Assembly: GCA_910577925.1 (NCBI GenBank)
Contig: CAJTOI010000029.1
Location: 1 to 38,112, forward strand
Source of the DNA: an uncultured Roseburia sp.
GTDB lineage: Bacteria; Bacillota; Clostridia; Lachnospirales; Lachnospiraceae
Length of the DNA: 38,112 nt
Direction of reading: 5' to 3'
In this document: one piece after another, positions 24,279 to 32,220 of the stretch
How positions within the stretch are numbered: the stretch's first letter is position 1
Layout: each line of letters opens with the position of its first letter
Made by a program: the position numbers and the translations under genes
Notes under the pieces: generated by a model
What the model was told of the DNA's origin: nothing
What the model saw: the letters and a program-made list of their open reading frames with translations, nothing else
Databases searched by the model: none

Positions 24279-26087
24279 TTAATTTTCTTTGTCCGCTACA
24301 AAGACCGTCTCTTTCCCCTCGGTAATTCCGTTTTCGTTGAATGCGTCCACGCGGACATAGTAAGCCCTGCCTTTTACGAGCGCGCCGATGGTCTGCGTAT
24401 CGCCGAAGACCATGCAGCTGTGGTACAGCTTTTCGGGGGAGCTTCCCCACAGGATATTGTACCCGACCGCGTTCTCCCCGCAAACGGCAATCTCCATGTC
24501 GAGGTCACTCACGCGTTTTGCCGTAAATTGCGGGACCGCGGGTTTTTCGCCGTCCCCGATGCCGAACACGCGAAGCCCGGAAATGCACGGCTTCTGCGCG
24601 TAGGGAACCTCGTATATCGTCAGGCGCAGATAGCGGAGCAAAATCCCCTCCTCCCTCACAATAAAATCGTGGGGCAGGTCCGTCTGTGCCTTTGATTTGT
24701 CCTCAATTGTGACATACGTCCGGCCGTCCGCAGAACCCTCAAGCTTCCAGCGCGTCGCATAATCTTTCTCCTCAATATACCGCGCCTGCGTCGTCCCGCG
24801 GATCTCCCCCGGTGACGGAAGGTCGATTTTGTCGTCCGCGAAATTAATCTGTACCGCGCGCACGTCAGAAACTTTTCCGAGGTCGATCTGAAGCCATTCG
24901 CCGGGTTTTTCGGACGCGGCGCGCCACCAGGTCTGTGCATTTTCGTCCGCCGCAAGCCCCGGCCCGTTCCCCTCGGTGTAAGAGGACGCCGTCATCTGCT
25001 TTTTGTAGCTCAGCAGATACCACTCCGGGTTTTTCCACGGGTCCGTTTCCCCATCCGCTACGGCGATTGGCCAGTCGCCGTATCTCTGGTTGCAGAACAG
25101 CTCGCCGTCGGCGTCAAAACCCGCTTTCCACAGTCCGACGCGACGCTCAAAGTCAAAATTTTTGCTGATCTGCATCGTGGAGGCATGCCACAGGTTCCCC
25201 TGCTGATCCCACATCGTGGATCCGTGCCCGGCGCCCCGCATAAACCCGCCCGGCTTGTAGGAATACGGATTGTTTTCGGCCAGCGCAAACGGTCCGAGCG
25301 GGGAATCTGCGACATAAACGCCGTCCGCATAGATGTTGTACTGAGTTCCGGGACACGCGTACTGCAGATAATATTTCCCCTCATATTTATCCATCCACGC
25401 GCCCTCGACGTAAGGCCTGTCACTGAGCATTCCTTTGATGAGCGGCACATATTCCTTAGGCACCTCGCCGACCGAACCCTGCTGCTGTTTGATAAAATAC
25501 TGAAACGCCGCCTCTACCTCCTCGTCGCTTTTCGGCGCCTTGCTGTGATTCTCCCCGGCGCGCTCATAGCCCCTGCTCCACGCGTCGCCCTCGATCAGCG
25601 CCCGTTTCTCCCCGATCGGATGCATCGTCTCCGGGTCGAGTTCCACGCCCCAGACCGGCATCACATTGGAACATCCCCAGTAAAAATAGAGCCTTCCGTC
25701 TTCGTCGCAAAACAGGTTCGGGTCCCAGAAATCAAACGTTCCGGGAATTTCCTCATACGGCCCGTTTAAGATATCTTTTGTGCGGTAGAAATTGCAGTTC
25801 TCCCCGCGCTTTGACGCCGAGAAATAAACGTACTCCCCGACCACGCGCACGTCCGGCGCGTAGTCGTACAGCGGCAGATGTTCCGGCAGCCTGTGACTCT
25901 CCCAGTGCGCCAGATCGTCCGACACCCAGACGGAAAGCTGCATGGATGCAAACATATAATAGCGTCCCTGAAAGCAGATCATCGACGGGTCGGCCGCTTC
26001 CCTGCCGATCTGAAGGCCGCCCGCGCGCTGGTCGGCGTTAAACTGATAACGGTAATTGATATTGATCGGATTGCAGTAATAGTTCAT
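24279..26087 (-). CDS. glycoside hydrolase family 43 with C-terminal F5/8-type carbohydrate-binding domain
   Basis: 602 residues. The five-bladed propeller shows the GH43 triad: base D33 in AADPS, D122 in FWDPNLF and acid E228 in YVEGAW. GH43 enzymes include beta-xylosidases, arabinofuranosidases and galactosidases. Residues about 365-515 form a discoidin-like (F5/8 type C) domain (WLQIDLGKVSDVRAVQI), and a short fibronectin-like tail follows. There is no signal peptide, so it acts in the cytoplasm on imported oligosaccharides. AGGAGG lies 5 nt before the ATG. It is 31 nt downstream of the GH106-like gene and co-transcribed with it. Confidence 0.88.
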   Translation of the reverse strand: MNYYCNPININYRYQFNADQRAGGLQIGREAADPSMICFQGRYYMFASMQLSVWVSDDLAHWESHRLPEHLPLYDYAPDVRVVGEYVYFSASKRGENCNFYRTKDILNGPYEEIPGTFDFWDPNLFCDEDGRLYFYWGCSNVMPVWGVELDPETMHPIGEKRALIEGDAWSRGYERAGENHSKAPKSDEEVEAAFQYFIKQQQGSVGEVPKEYVPLIKGMLSDRPYVEGAWMDKYEGKYYLQYACPGTQYNIYADGVYVADSPLGPFALAENNPYSYKPGGFMRGAGHGSTMWDQQGNLWHASTMQISKNFDFERRVGLWKAGFDADGELFCNQRYGDWPIAVADGETDPWKNPEWYLLSYKKQMTASSYTEGNGPGLAADENAQTWWRAASEKPGEWLQIDLGKVSDVRAVQINFADDKIDLPSPGEIRGTTQARYIEEKDYATRWKLEGSADGRTYVTIEDKSKAQTDLPHDFIVREEGILLRYLRLTIYEVPYAQKPCISGLRVFGIGDGEKPAVPQFTAKRVSDLDMEIAVCGENAVGYNILWGSSPEKLYHSCMVFGDTQTIGALVKGRAYYVRVDAFNENGITEGKETVFVADKEN

Positions 26088-26118
26088 GTTTTCCTCCTGA
26101 TTCTTTTCTCTCCTGGTT

Positions 26119-28773
26119 CTATTCGGCTGCGCGATAGAGATGCGCTTCCCCGGTAATGCCGCTCCCCTTTACGGGCGGCGTCGCAAGCATCTTGCGGTAC
26201 CCTTCAAGCAGCGGGTAACACTGCCGCTCGAGCGTCGTCGCGACCTCGATTGCGAGCGTGTTCTCCCCCGCTTTTCCGGAGAGCTCATACACATACTCCG
26301 GCACGATCTGAATCCCCGCACTCTCTCCGTTTAAAAATACTTCGACGCCCTCCTCGGCATCCGTAATCACGAGCACAAGCGCCGTATCCTCCTCCAGAGA
26401 AAAATGCGTCTCATAACGGACGAACCCGGAAAATTCCGGCTGTTCCTCTGCCAGCGCATCCGGCAGGACGACGGATTTCGTCTCTCCGAACGCGGGATAG
26501 GACGCGCCCTCGCAGACCGCACGCGAAAACCCGGAGAGCGCAATCTCCCTGCCGCGTTTCTTCTCCTCGTACATCGGCGCACTGCAGTCGCCACACACAA
26601 GAAATCCGCTCTTTCGCGGCGCAAGGTGCACGGACACGTTAAGCCCCTGTTCCGTCTCCTCATAATCTGCCCGCTCCGTGCGGTTAAACCACGCGTCGTA
26701 CCGGTAGACGCCGCCCGAAATCCCCGGCAGCAGAATCGTCCCGTCATATTCCTCACTGCCCTCGTTCGTCAGGAAAAACAGTTCGGTATCCCCGTGAATC
26801 TGCAGAACGCGAACCCGGTTATTCTCCGGGCAGAGCACCGGCGTGCCGGGATTCGCTTTCTCCACCGCCACGGCAAGCTCTGCGAGCGGAACGACCGGAC
26901 AGGCCAAAAGCGCGTCAGGCAGGGGACCGTCCTCCTCGCAGAACCCTGTCGGCCGCCCGTTTACGAAAAATACGGGAAGCCCGGCCTCCAAAAGCCGCGC
27001 GATACCGTATGCGGCCGCTTTCGAAATCCGCCTGCATTCCGGCACGATAAACACCCGATATTCCTGTCCGTTCACGACGAACGGATTGCCGTACCGCGCC
27101 CGGTAAAACTCCGGTTTTGCAAATACGTCCGCAGGCAGCACATGGCAGCCGATCTGGCGGTCATAGAGTACACGCAGCGGCTTTTCAAACGGCATCGCAT
27201 CCCTGTCGCACCACTCCGACTCCCCGTGGTAGAGAATCGCCGCGGGCGCCGCGTGCTTTCCGCTGCCTGTTGCCGTCGCGACACGATTCATATAACCCAT
27301 CAGTCTGCCGAAATGGCGGTACTGCGGATTGTGCCCGTGCGCGTAAAAATGCGGCGGACAGTCCGGATCCGGAAATGCGAGTCCGCTGAACGCATGCGGC
27401 ACAAAATGATTAATCCCCCGCACCAGAAAATGGTCGGCTAAGTATTTCTCCAGCTTCACGCCCTCTTCCCAGCCGTAGTTCCCGAAAATCTCACACATTG
27501 AGTTCCCGTTTTTGTCGGGTTCAATGGCCGCGGCGCTCTCCGCAAGACACGCAAGGCCATAGTGGTAAAATTCGCCGTTGCGCGGCTGGCGCATATGGTT
27601 GACCGTCGGCTCATCCTCGCCCTGCGGCAGCACCTGTCCGCCGATATCGTCGATTCCCGCCATATCCTGTCCCTCCAGGCCGCGGAAATAATGACCGAGA
27701 CTCGAACCCGTCCTGCAGTGCTGCCCGTCATCCTCAATCACGTGCCCGATGTACGCCACGCCGTGCGCCCTGCACCAGCCGCCGATTTGCCTGCTGAAAT
27801 TGTCCCGCACAAGCTTTGTCAGTTCATCCATGTAGGCATAGCGGACAAAGGAAGTCTCCGCGTCGGATTCCTGGCTCCAGAGCGCCGCAAGCCGTCCTTT
27901 CCAGTTTTCGCCGAGCCTTGCCGCCATTTTTTCGGCAAGATTTCTGCCCCACGGCAGGTCCTGACGGCAGCCCAAGAAATTTCCTTTGTTGTACAGCATT
28001 CCGTTGCCGAGCTCCGGCTCATCGGAGAAAAAGCCGGCAATCGTCTTGCCGAAATCGTCTGCGTAGTGCGCATAGTGCGCCTCGTAGACCGTGTCAATCA
28101 GGACTCTGCAGCTCTCCTGCTCCGTCATGTTGATATAATCGCGGTGGTATCCGCTGTTTCCGCTTGCAACCACGGCAAAAAGCTCCCACACGCCCTCCGG
28201 TTTCTCAAACGTCACCGTCTCCCCGTCGAGCCGGCTGCTTAAATCGACAACGGTCCCGTCTTCTTTTCTCGCGGCGACACAGAGCACTTCGTCCGTCTCC
28301 TCCGCGTAGACGCGCGCGGGCGGCTGATTGAAAAACATCGCCTCCATCGGGGAGAGCCCCTCCTTTTTCGGCGCCTCAAAAAAGCCCTGCTCCCGCAGCG
28401 AGATCGTCTGCGTCCCCGCTTCCGCCGGAAGCTCCGCCGCATTCATAAAAATATTCTGCCGGCACAGCCCATACTCCGCATCGCGGAGTGCGCCGTTTGC
28501 AAATCCGGTCGGGAAATGGCTGTCGTCTAAAATCCATACCTTCATCCCTCGCCTTCTCGCCTCGTCCAAGATCACATCCATGTCCTGCCACCATTTCGGC
28601 CCGCAGAAATCGGGGTGCGGCCTGCTCTCGACGCAGACGGCCCCGCAGCCTGCCCCGTCGATGGCCGCCATCAGCTCGCGCAGCGTCTCCTCGTCCTCCC
28701 CGTGCTGCCAGAAAAACGGCAAAATATGATTGTCCCACGCTCCGTTCCGTAATTTCTCAATTGTCTGATTCAT
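26119..28773 (-). CDS. large intracellular glycoside hydrolase, GH106-like architecture, substrate unknown
   Basis: 884 residues without a signal peptide. The N-terminal ~450 residues look like a TIM barrel: AIDGAGCGAVCVESRPHPDF, then DVILDEARRRGMKVWILDD, and FFSDEPELG, whose acidic residues are candidates for catalysis. A middle region (about 530-650) resembles a glutamine-amidotransferase-like or beta-galactosidase trimerisation fold. The last ~150 residues form a jelly-roll (FVRYETHFSLEED, VFLNGESAG) like the sugar-binding domains of GH2 and GH106. This arrangement is known from alpha-L-rhamnosidase-type proteins, but I cannot fix the family. It is first in an operon with GH43; the AAAGGA site is about 12 nt before the ATG. 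Confidence 0.7.
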   Translation of the reverse strand: MNQTIEKLRNGAWDNHILPFFWQHGEDEETLRELMAAIDGAGCGAVCVESRPHPDFCGPKWWQDMDVILDEARRRGMKVWILDDSHFPTGFANGALRDAEYGLCRQNIFMNAAELPAEAGTQTISLREQGFFEAPKKEGLSPMEAMFFNQPPARVYAEETDEVLCVAARKEDGTVVDLSSRLDGETVTFEKPEGVWELFAVVASGNSGYHRDYINMTEQESCRVLIDTVYEAHYAHYADDFGKTIAGFFSDEPELGNGMLYNKGNFLGCRQDLPWGRNLAEKMAARLGENWKGRLAALWSQESDAETSFVRYAYMDELTKLVRDNFSRQIGGWCRAHGVAYIGHVIEDDGQHCRTGSSLGHYFRGLEGQDMAGIDDIGGQVLPQGEDEPTVNHMRQPRNGEFYHYGLACLAESAAAIEPDKNGNSMCEIFGNYGWEEGVKLEKYLADHFLVRGINHFVPHAFSGLAFPDPDCPPHFYAHGHNPQYRHFGRLMGYMNRVATATGSGKHAAPAAILYHGESEWCDRDAMPFEKPLRVLYDRQIGCHVLPADVFAKPEFYRARYGNPFVVNGQEYRVFIVPECRRISKAAAYGIARLLEAGLPVFFVNGRPTGFCEEDGPLPDALLACPVVPLAELAVAVEKANPGTPVLCPENNRVRVLQIHGDTELFFLTNEGSEEYDGTILLPGISGGVYRYDAWFNRTERADYEETEQGLNVSVHLAPRKSGFLVCGDCSAPMYEEKKRGREIALSGFSRAVCEGASYPAFGETKSVVLPDALAEEQPEFSGFVRYETHFSLEEDTALVLVITDAEEGVEVFLNGESAGIQIVPEYVYELSGKAGENTLAIEVATTLERQCYPLLEGYRKMLATPPVKGSGITGEAHLYRAAE

Positions 28774-28806
28774 CTGATATCCGTTCCTTTCTCCGCATAT
28801 TTATTC

Positions 28807-29030
28807 CGCCTGTGCGGTTGCGATTCACGGCAGGTTTCAGGAAGAAAACGGATGCGTCATGCTTGCATGTAAGCAGTCATTTTCTTACTGAAACTGCCTG
28901 AATCAGGCAACCCACCCCAAAATGAGCAAAACAGAAACAGCGTTTTTTGCTGTGGCTGGCAGCTTGCTGACAGGTTTTGCGAATTTTGCGTGGCGGGCTG
29001 CCGTGAATCGCAGTTCCAACCGCACAGGCG
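28807..29030. repeat. 224-bp multi-hairpin element bounded by 27-bp inverted repeats
   Basis: The left arm 28807-28833 pairs perfectly with 28998-29030 except for a 6-nt insertion (29012-29017) on the right. Inside are further hairpins: CAGGTTTCAGGAAGAAAA (28831-28848) with the region 28878-28896, GCCTG/CAGGC (28896-28908), and ACAGC-N7-GCTGT near 28937-28953. It lies between the divergent GH106-like gene (minus) and the small ORF at 29288 (plus). The rest of 28774-29287 holds only an AT-rich tract and the promoter of the small ORF. The ORFs seen inside are not convincing. Confidence 0.75.
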
Positions 29031-29187
29031 AAAAACCTCTTGTGCGGCCATTTTTTTATTTTAGCGCAACGACAGGTTTCCTGCGTTTTTTTTCTCACTT
29101 TTATGTTCGGATATTCTTGCTTTCGCATTTTACTGTTTAAAATTCAAACGCCAAAGCGAATTTCTAAACACACCCAAAATCCATCTG

Positions 29188-29196
29188 TGCTATAAT
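29188..29196 (+). promoter_or_regulatory. extended -10 promoter of the small ORF
   Basis: TGC immediately followed by TATAAT (29191-29196) makes an extended -10 element; no good -35 box is seen. The leader of about 85 nt contains a 7-bp stem CCCTCAG/CTGAGGG (29208-29214 with 29243-29249) around a 28-nt loop. Confidence 0.5.
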
Positions 29197-29287
29197 CCAT
29201 TCACAATCCCTCAGCGGACAAAGAAACGCACGCCCTTATTCACTGAGGGTAATAACGACGAACAACGAAAGGACGTGATTTTATCTC

Positions 29288-29515
29288 ATGAAACTCAAAG
29301 AAAACATCAACCTGTCGGATTTTATCATCAAAGTGCGGGAATGCCGCGCAGACGTCACCTTCCTTTCCCCGGAAGGAGACCGGCTGGCGCTGAAATCCTC
29401 GCTGTGCCAGTATATCTTCGCCTCCCTCCAGGGACAACCGACTCTCTTAAAAAACGCTGAAATTTTGTGCGAAGACAGCGCTGACTATGCGCTTCTGCGG
29501 GATTATCTCATCTGA
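29288..29515 (+). CDS. small conserved protein (often mis-named polya polymerase in Lachnospiraceae)
   Basis: 75 residues: MKLKENINLSDFI then SPEGDRLALKSSLCQYIFASL, and an acidic C-terminus (CEDSADYALLRDYLI). From memory, this layout matches a family of ~75-residue proteins in Lachnospiraceae genomes with no known function; the database label is not supported by any catalytic motif here. The ATG is the only start in frame after a stop. AAAGGA lies about 14 nt upstream, a weak spacing. It has its own promoter region and converges with the GH35-like gene 13 nt later, with no visible terminator between. Confidence 0.7.
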   Translation: MKLKENINLSDFIIKVRECRADVTFLSPEGDRLALKSSLCQYIFASLQGQPTLLKNAEILCEDSADYALLRDYLI

Positions 29516-29528
29516 CATACGGCCCATC

Positions 29529-31148
29529 CTATTCAAACGCATGCAGCCTTATCTTTCGAAGCTGCGGTTTTTCGAATTTAAGGCTCGCCGCCTCGTCACC
29601 GTTGAGACGTCTTCCGGCCTTCCACACGCCGTCCCGGAATTCTCCTTCCTCATAGGAGAAAATTTCCGCGTAGGGTTTCTCGTGATCCTGTGAGAAAAAA
29701 GCCACCATGCACGCATTCGCGAGAATATAAAAGGTATCTTCACTCTCCCTGACGATCAGGCACACGCTGTCTTTACGCCGTATCATCGGCGTATCCGTCA
29801 AAACCCGGAACCCGAATGTTCCAAAAAGCATGGTATCCTCTTCTTTCCGCTCACTGCAGACCGCCTGTAAGCCGTCAGTTCCGTACCTGGAGGTAAGAAG
29901 CGGCATCATGGACTGCATGGTCCGGTTGTACCATCCGTATTCCTCCACATTCTGCGGGACTTTAAGCGCCGGGTCCTCCGTATCCACACCGAACAGATAT
30001 GCCTGAACATCCGAAAATTCCTCCCCCATATCCTCAAATCCGAACGGCGCATAGCACATTGCGTGGTAATGTCCTACACAGTAGACCGCCCGCGGACCCG
30101 CATAACTGTGGGTTGCACATTCGGGGATGTACAAAGGATTGTCATATCTGCGTGTCATCTCGTCGCAGATATCCGCAAATTCTTTGATATAAATATCCGG
30201 CGCAAAGATATCAATCGCGGGCGCACGGTACTTCCACACCTCAAGCACCTTTGACACCGGTCCCCCGGTCGGGTAGCTTCCGGGCGCGCCGCCCTTGTCC
30301 AGCCAGCAGTTTACGGTCATCGGAAGCGGGTATGCCTCTTTGCCCGCCTTCGCGACCGCATTTACATAGCCCGCGACATGGTAGGCGCTGAACAGTTCCT
30401 CCGCCGCGTTGCCGAACACTTCCTCCCAGCTCCCGGACGCCGCGCCCCCTTCCACCGCGGCTTTGATCTCCGGAACCATCGTGGCCGTATTCGCCTTCAT
30501 ATAGGCCGCAAATTCCTCCGGCACATCCGCCGCAAACAGCGCATCCGACTCCTTTGAGCGCTCTCTGGCGCTCCCCATCAATCCGGTCTCGTTCTCGACC
30601 TGAACGGTCAGCACGGTGTGTTCCTCCCCGTCCACGTCGCGGATATGCGCCATCAGCGCCGCAAACGCACGCGCATCCGACTCCCTCGTCTCCGCACACA
30701 GATAGGAAAGACTTGTGTAGGGCATGCCGTAAAAATGTTCAAGCTGACAGAAATTTTGCCCGCAGACAACCTCGGCGCGCCGGAAACGCGCCGTATCGGC
30801 CTTCACCCACTCCGGGGCATAGTAGCACTGTGCGTTTTTCCAGGAGCCAAACCATAAGAACCCGAGCTTTCCGCCTTTTTCTCTCGCCTGCTCAATCAAA
30901 CCGTCCACCAGAGAAAAATCAAAGACTCCCTCCTGCGGCTCGATCAGTTCCCAGCTCACCGGGAGCAGCAGCGTATTCATTCCGAGTTTTTCGGCCTTTT
31001 CCCAAACCTGTTCCATATACGCCGCGCTCGAAGAATTAGAGTTGTGCACTTCCCCCGCCAGCATAATAAACGGCTTTCCGTTTACCATCAGTACCTTTTT
31101 GTTCCCCTGCTCTGCAAGATAAGGGATTTTCCGTTCTGTTTTTTCCAT
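29529..31148 (-). CDS. GH35-like beta-galactosidase with DUF5597-type C-terminus
   Basis: 539 residues. A TIM-barrel N-terminus begins with PFIMLAGEVHNSN and MNTLLLPVSWELIEPQEGVFDF. The acid/base glutamate is E187 in TVQVENETG, and the likely nucleophile is E343 in PLYIPECATH. The C-terminal ~150 residues (MLFGTFGFRVLTD onwards) correspond to the small beta domain seen in DUF5597/GH35 proteins. No signal peptide, so the enzyme is cytosolic. AAGGAGG lies about 13 nt before the ATG. The gene is divergent from a TetR regulator whose operator-like repeats lie between them. Confidence 0.85.
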   Translation of the reverse strand: MEKTERKIPYLAEQGNKKVLMVNGKPFIMLAGEVHNSNSSSAAYMEQVWEKAEKLGMNTLLLPVSWELIEPQEGVFDFSLVDGLIEQAREKGGKLGFLWFGSWKNAQCYYAPEWVKADTARFRRAEVVCGQNFCQLEHFYGMPYTSLSYLCAETRESDARAFAALMAHIRDVDGEEHTVLTVQVENETGLMGSARERSKESDALFAADVPEEFAAYMKANTATMVPEIKAAVEGGAASGSWEEVFGNAAEELFSAYHVAGYVNAVAKAGKEAYPLPMTVNCWLDKGGAPGSYPTGGPVSKVLEVWKYRAPAIDIFAPDIYIKEFADICDEMTRRYDNPLYIPECATHSYAGPRAVYCVGHYHAMCYAPFGFEDMGEEFSDVQAYLFGVDTEDPALKVPQNVEEYGWYNRTMQSMMPLLTSRYGTDGLQAVCSERKEEDTMLFGTFGFRVLTDTPMIRRKDSVCLIVRESEDTFYILANACMVAFFSQDHEKPYAEIFSYEEGEFRDGVWKAGRRLNGDEAASLKFEKPQLRKIRLHAFE

Positions 31149-31172
31149 AATTTATGAAATACCTCCTTAATA

Positions 31173-31236
31173 TAATTATTCAACATATGTCTTAATAGCA
31201 ACATATGTTGACAAATAATTTATTTATGGTTATACT
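31173..31236. promoter_or_regulatory. divergent promoter/operator between the GH35-like gene and tetR-type gene
   Basis: For the plus strand, TTGACA (31208-31213), 17 bp, TATACT (31231-31236) is near consensus. The palindrome CAACATATGTTG (31199-31210) overlaps its -35 box, and a second CAACATATGT (31181-31190) lies 18 bp upstream. For the minus strand, TTGCTA (31201-31196), 17 bp, TAATTA (31178-31173) straddles the second site. A TetR dimer bound at both sites would shut both genes. Confidence 0.7.
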
Positions 31237-31264
31237 TTAAAAAAATGTCTCGAAAGGAGCCGCC

Positions 31265-31813
31265 ATGAAAACCGACGCCCGCGTCCGCTACACCCGTATG
31301 ATCATCCAGCACACATTTCTGGAGTTACTCAAGGAAAAGCCGCTCGCAAAAATCACCGTAAAAGAGATCTGTGAAATCGCGGAAATCAACCGCACGACTT
31401 TCTACAAACATTACCGCGACCCCTATGATCTGCTCGAACAGCTCGAGCTTGAAGCGATACACGGTCTGCTGTCCATCATCGAGGATGTCAGAGACAAAGA
31501 TCTCGCCCAGATTCTGCTGCCGATTCTGTGCGCCATCCAAAAAAACCGGGTTCTGTTCTGCAGCCTTACTTCCGCCCAGAATGACAAGAGCTTTCTCTAC
31601 CGGCTCTCCACCTGCTGTTTTCGAAAAATCTGCGAGCTGTCCTCCGATAATCCCGACGACGGCGATGCGTCCCCAAACTTTGTGCTGCATTTCAGCTATA
31701 TCGCAGGCGGAATCGGCAGCGTCATCGAGTACTGGCTGCGAAGCGGCATGAAAGAATCCCCCGAAACAATCGCGGAGCACCTGCAAAGATTTACTCTCTC
31801 CGTAACTGAATAA
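31265..31813 (+). CDS. TetR/AcrR family transcriptional regulator
   Basis: 182 residues. The N-terminal helix-turn-helix reads ITVKEICEIAEINRTTFYKHY (split at 37-57), and the C-terminal all-helical part (about 75-175) resembles the TetR C-terminal domain of DhaS-like regulators, a ligand pocket. AAAGGAG is placed correctly before the ATG. A consensus promoter with a CAACATATGTTG palindrome on its -35 box precedes it, so autoregulation and control of the divergent GH35-like gene are likely. The inducer may be a sugar intermediate, but that is inference. Confidence 0.9.
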   Translation: MKTDARVRYTRMIIQHTFLELLKEKPLAKITVKEICEIAEINRTTFYKHYRDPYDLLEQLELEAIHGLLSIIEDVRDKDLAQILLPILCAIQKNRVLFCSLTSAQNDKSFLYRLSTCCFRKICELSSDNPDDGDASPNFVLHFSYIAGGIGSVIEYWLRSGMKESPETIAEHLQRFTLSVTE

Positions 31814-31876
31814 TTATAACACGCCTTTTTGTTTTCTCCGTTCTGTTTTTCATCAAAATGTGTTATCATTCATTTA

Positions 31877-32153
31877 TACCTTCGATGAACAAGGGCATAC
31901 ACGCCTCAAAGCGTGATAATTTCAGCATTTTCTTCGTTATCCTCAATCGGCGTACGTCCAGTACGCCTCAATTGTCTGCCTTGAAAATGCTGAAATTATC
32001 TCCGCTTGAGGTCGAAGAGTCAGGCAGAAAAAAATTTTGTGTCCTGCAAGGCACTCGAGCGCCGCGTACAGGGCGTACGCGAAGTGAGGGTAACGATGCA
32101 GGACGCAAAATTTATTCTGCCCTGACCGTGTGTGCCCTTGTTCATCGAAGGTA
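31877..32153. repeat. 277-bp structured element: terminal inverted repeats around two inverted stem-loop modules
   Basis: Perfect 21-bp inverted repeats (31877-31897 and 32133-32153) end in TA on both sides. Hairpin 1 has a perfect 18-bp stem (31915-31932 with 31983-32000). Hairpin 2 has a ~28-bp stem (32020-32048 with 32097-32125). Each holds a 50-nt head with a 7-bp apical stem and 5-nt loop: 31949-31967 and 32063-32081. Read on opposite strands, the two heads match at about 36 of 50 positions without gaps, sharing AAGGCA, GCGTAC-N5-GTACGC and TGAGGRTAACGA. It fills most of the gap between tetR and the AraC gene; no ORF here is credible. Confidence 0.85.
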
Positions 32154-32220
32154 AAATAAAACCTGTGTATTACCGGAACATTTTCCTTAATTTGCGCACA
32201 CGATCCGACGGAGGATTTTT

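Noticed and set aside
26404..27441. 345-codon plus-strand ORF opposite the GH106-like gene
   Set aside because: Basic, featureless antisense frame; shadow of the hydrolase gene.
28857..29140. ORFs of 60-83 codons inside the multi-hairpin element
   Set aside because: Composition is odd (Cys, Gln, Ser-rich), they overlap palindromes and lack ribosome sites.
31877..32153. CRISPR array or integron attC interpretation of the paired hairpins
   Set aside because: There are only two inverted units, no regular spacers and no attC R-box pattern; no cas or integrase gene is near.
31858..32154. 98-codon plus-strand ORF over the structured element
   Set aside because: It crosses both hairpins and terminal repeats; base pairing explains the sequence better than coding.
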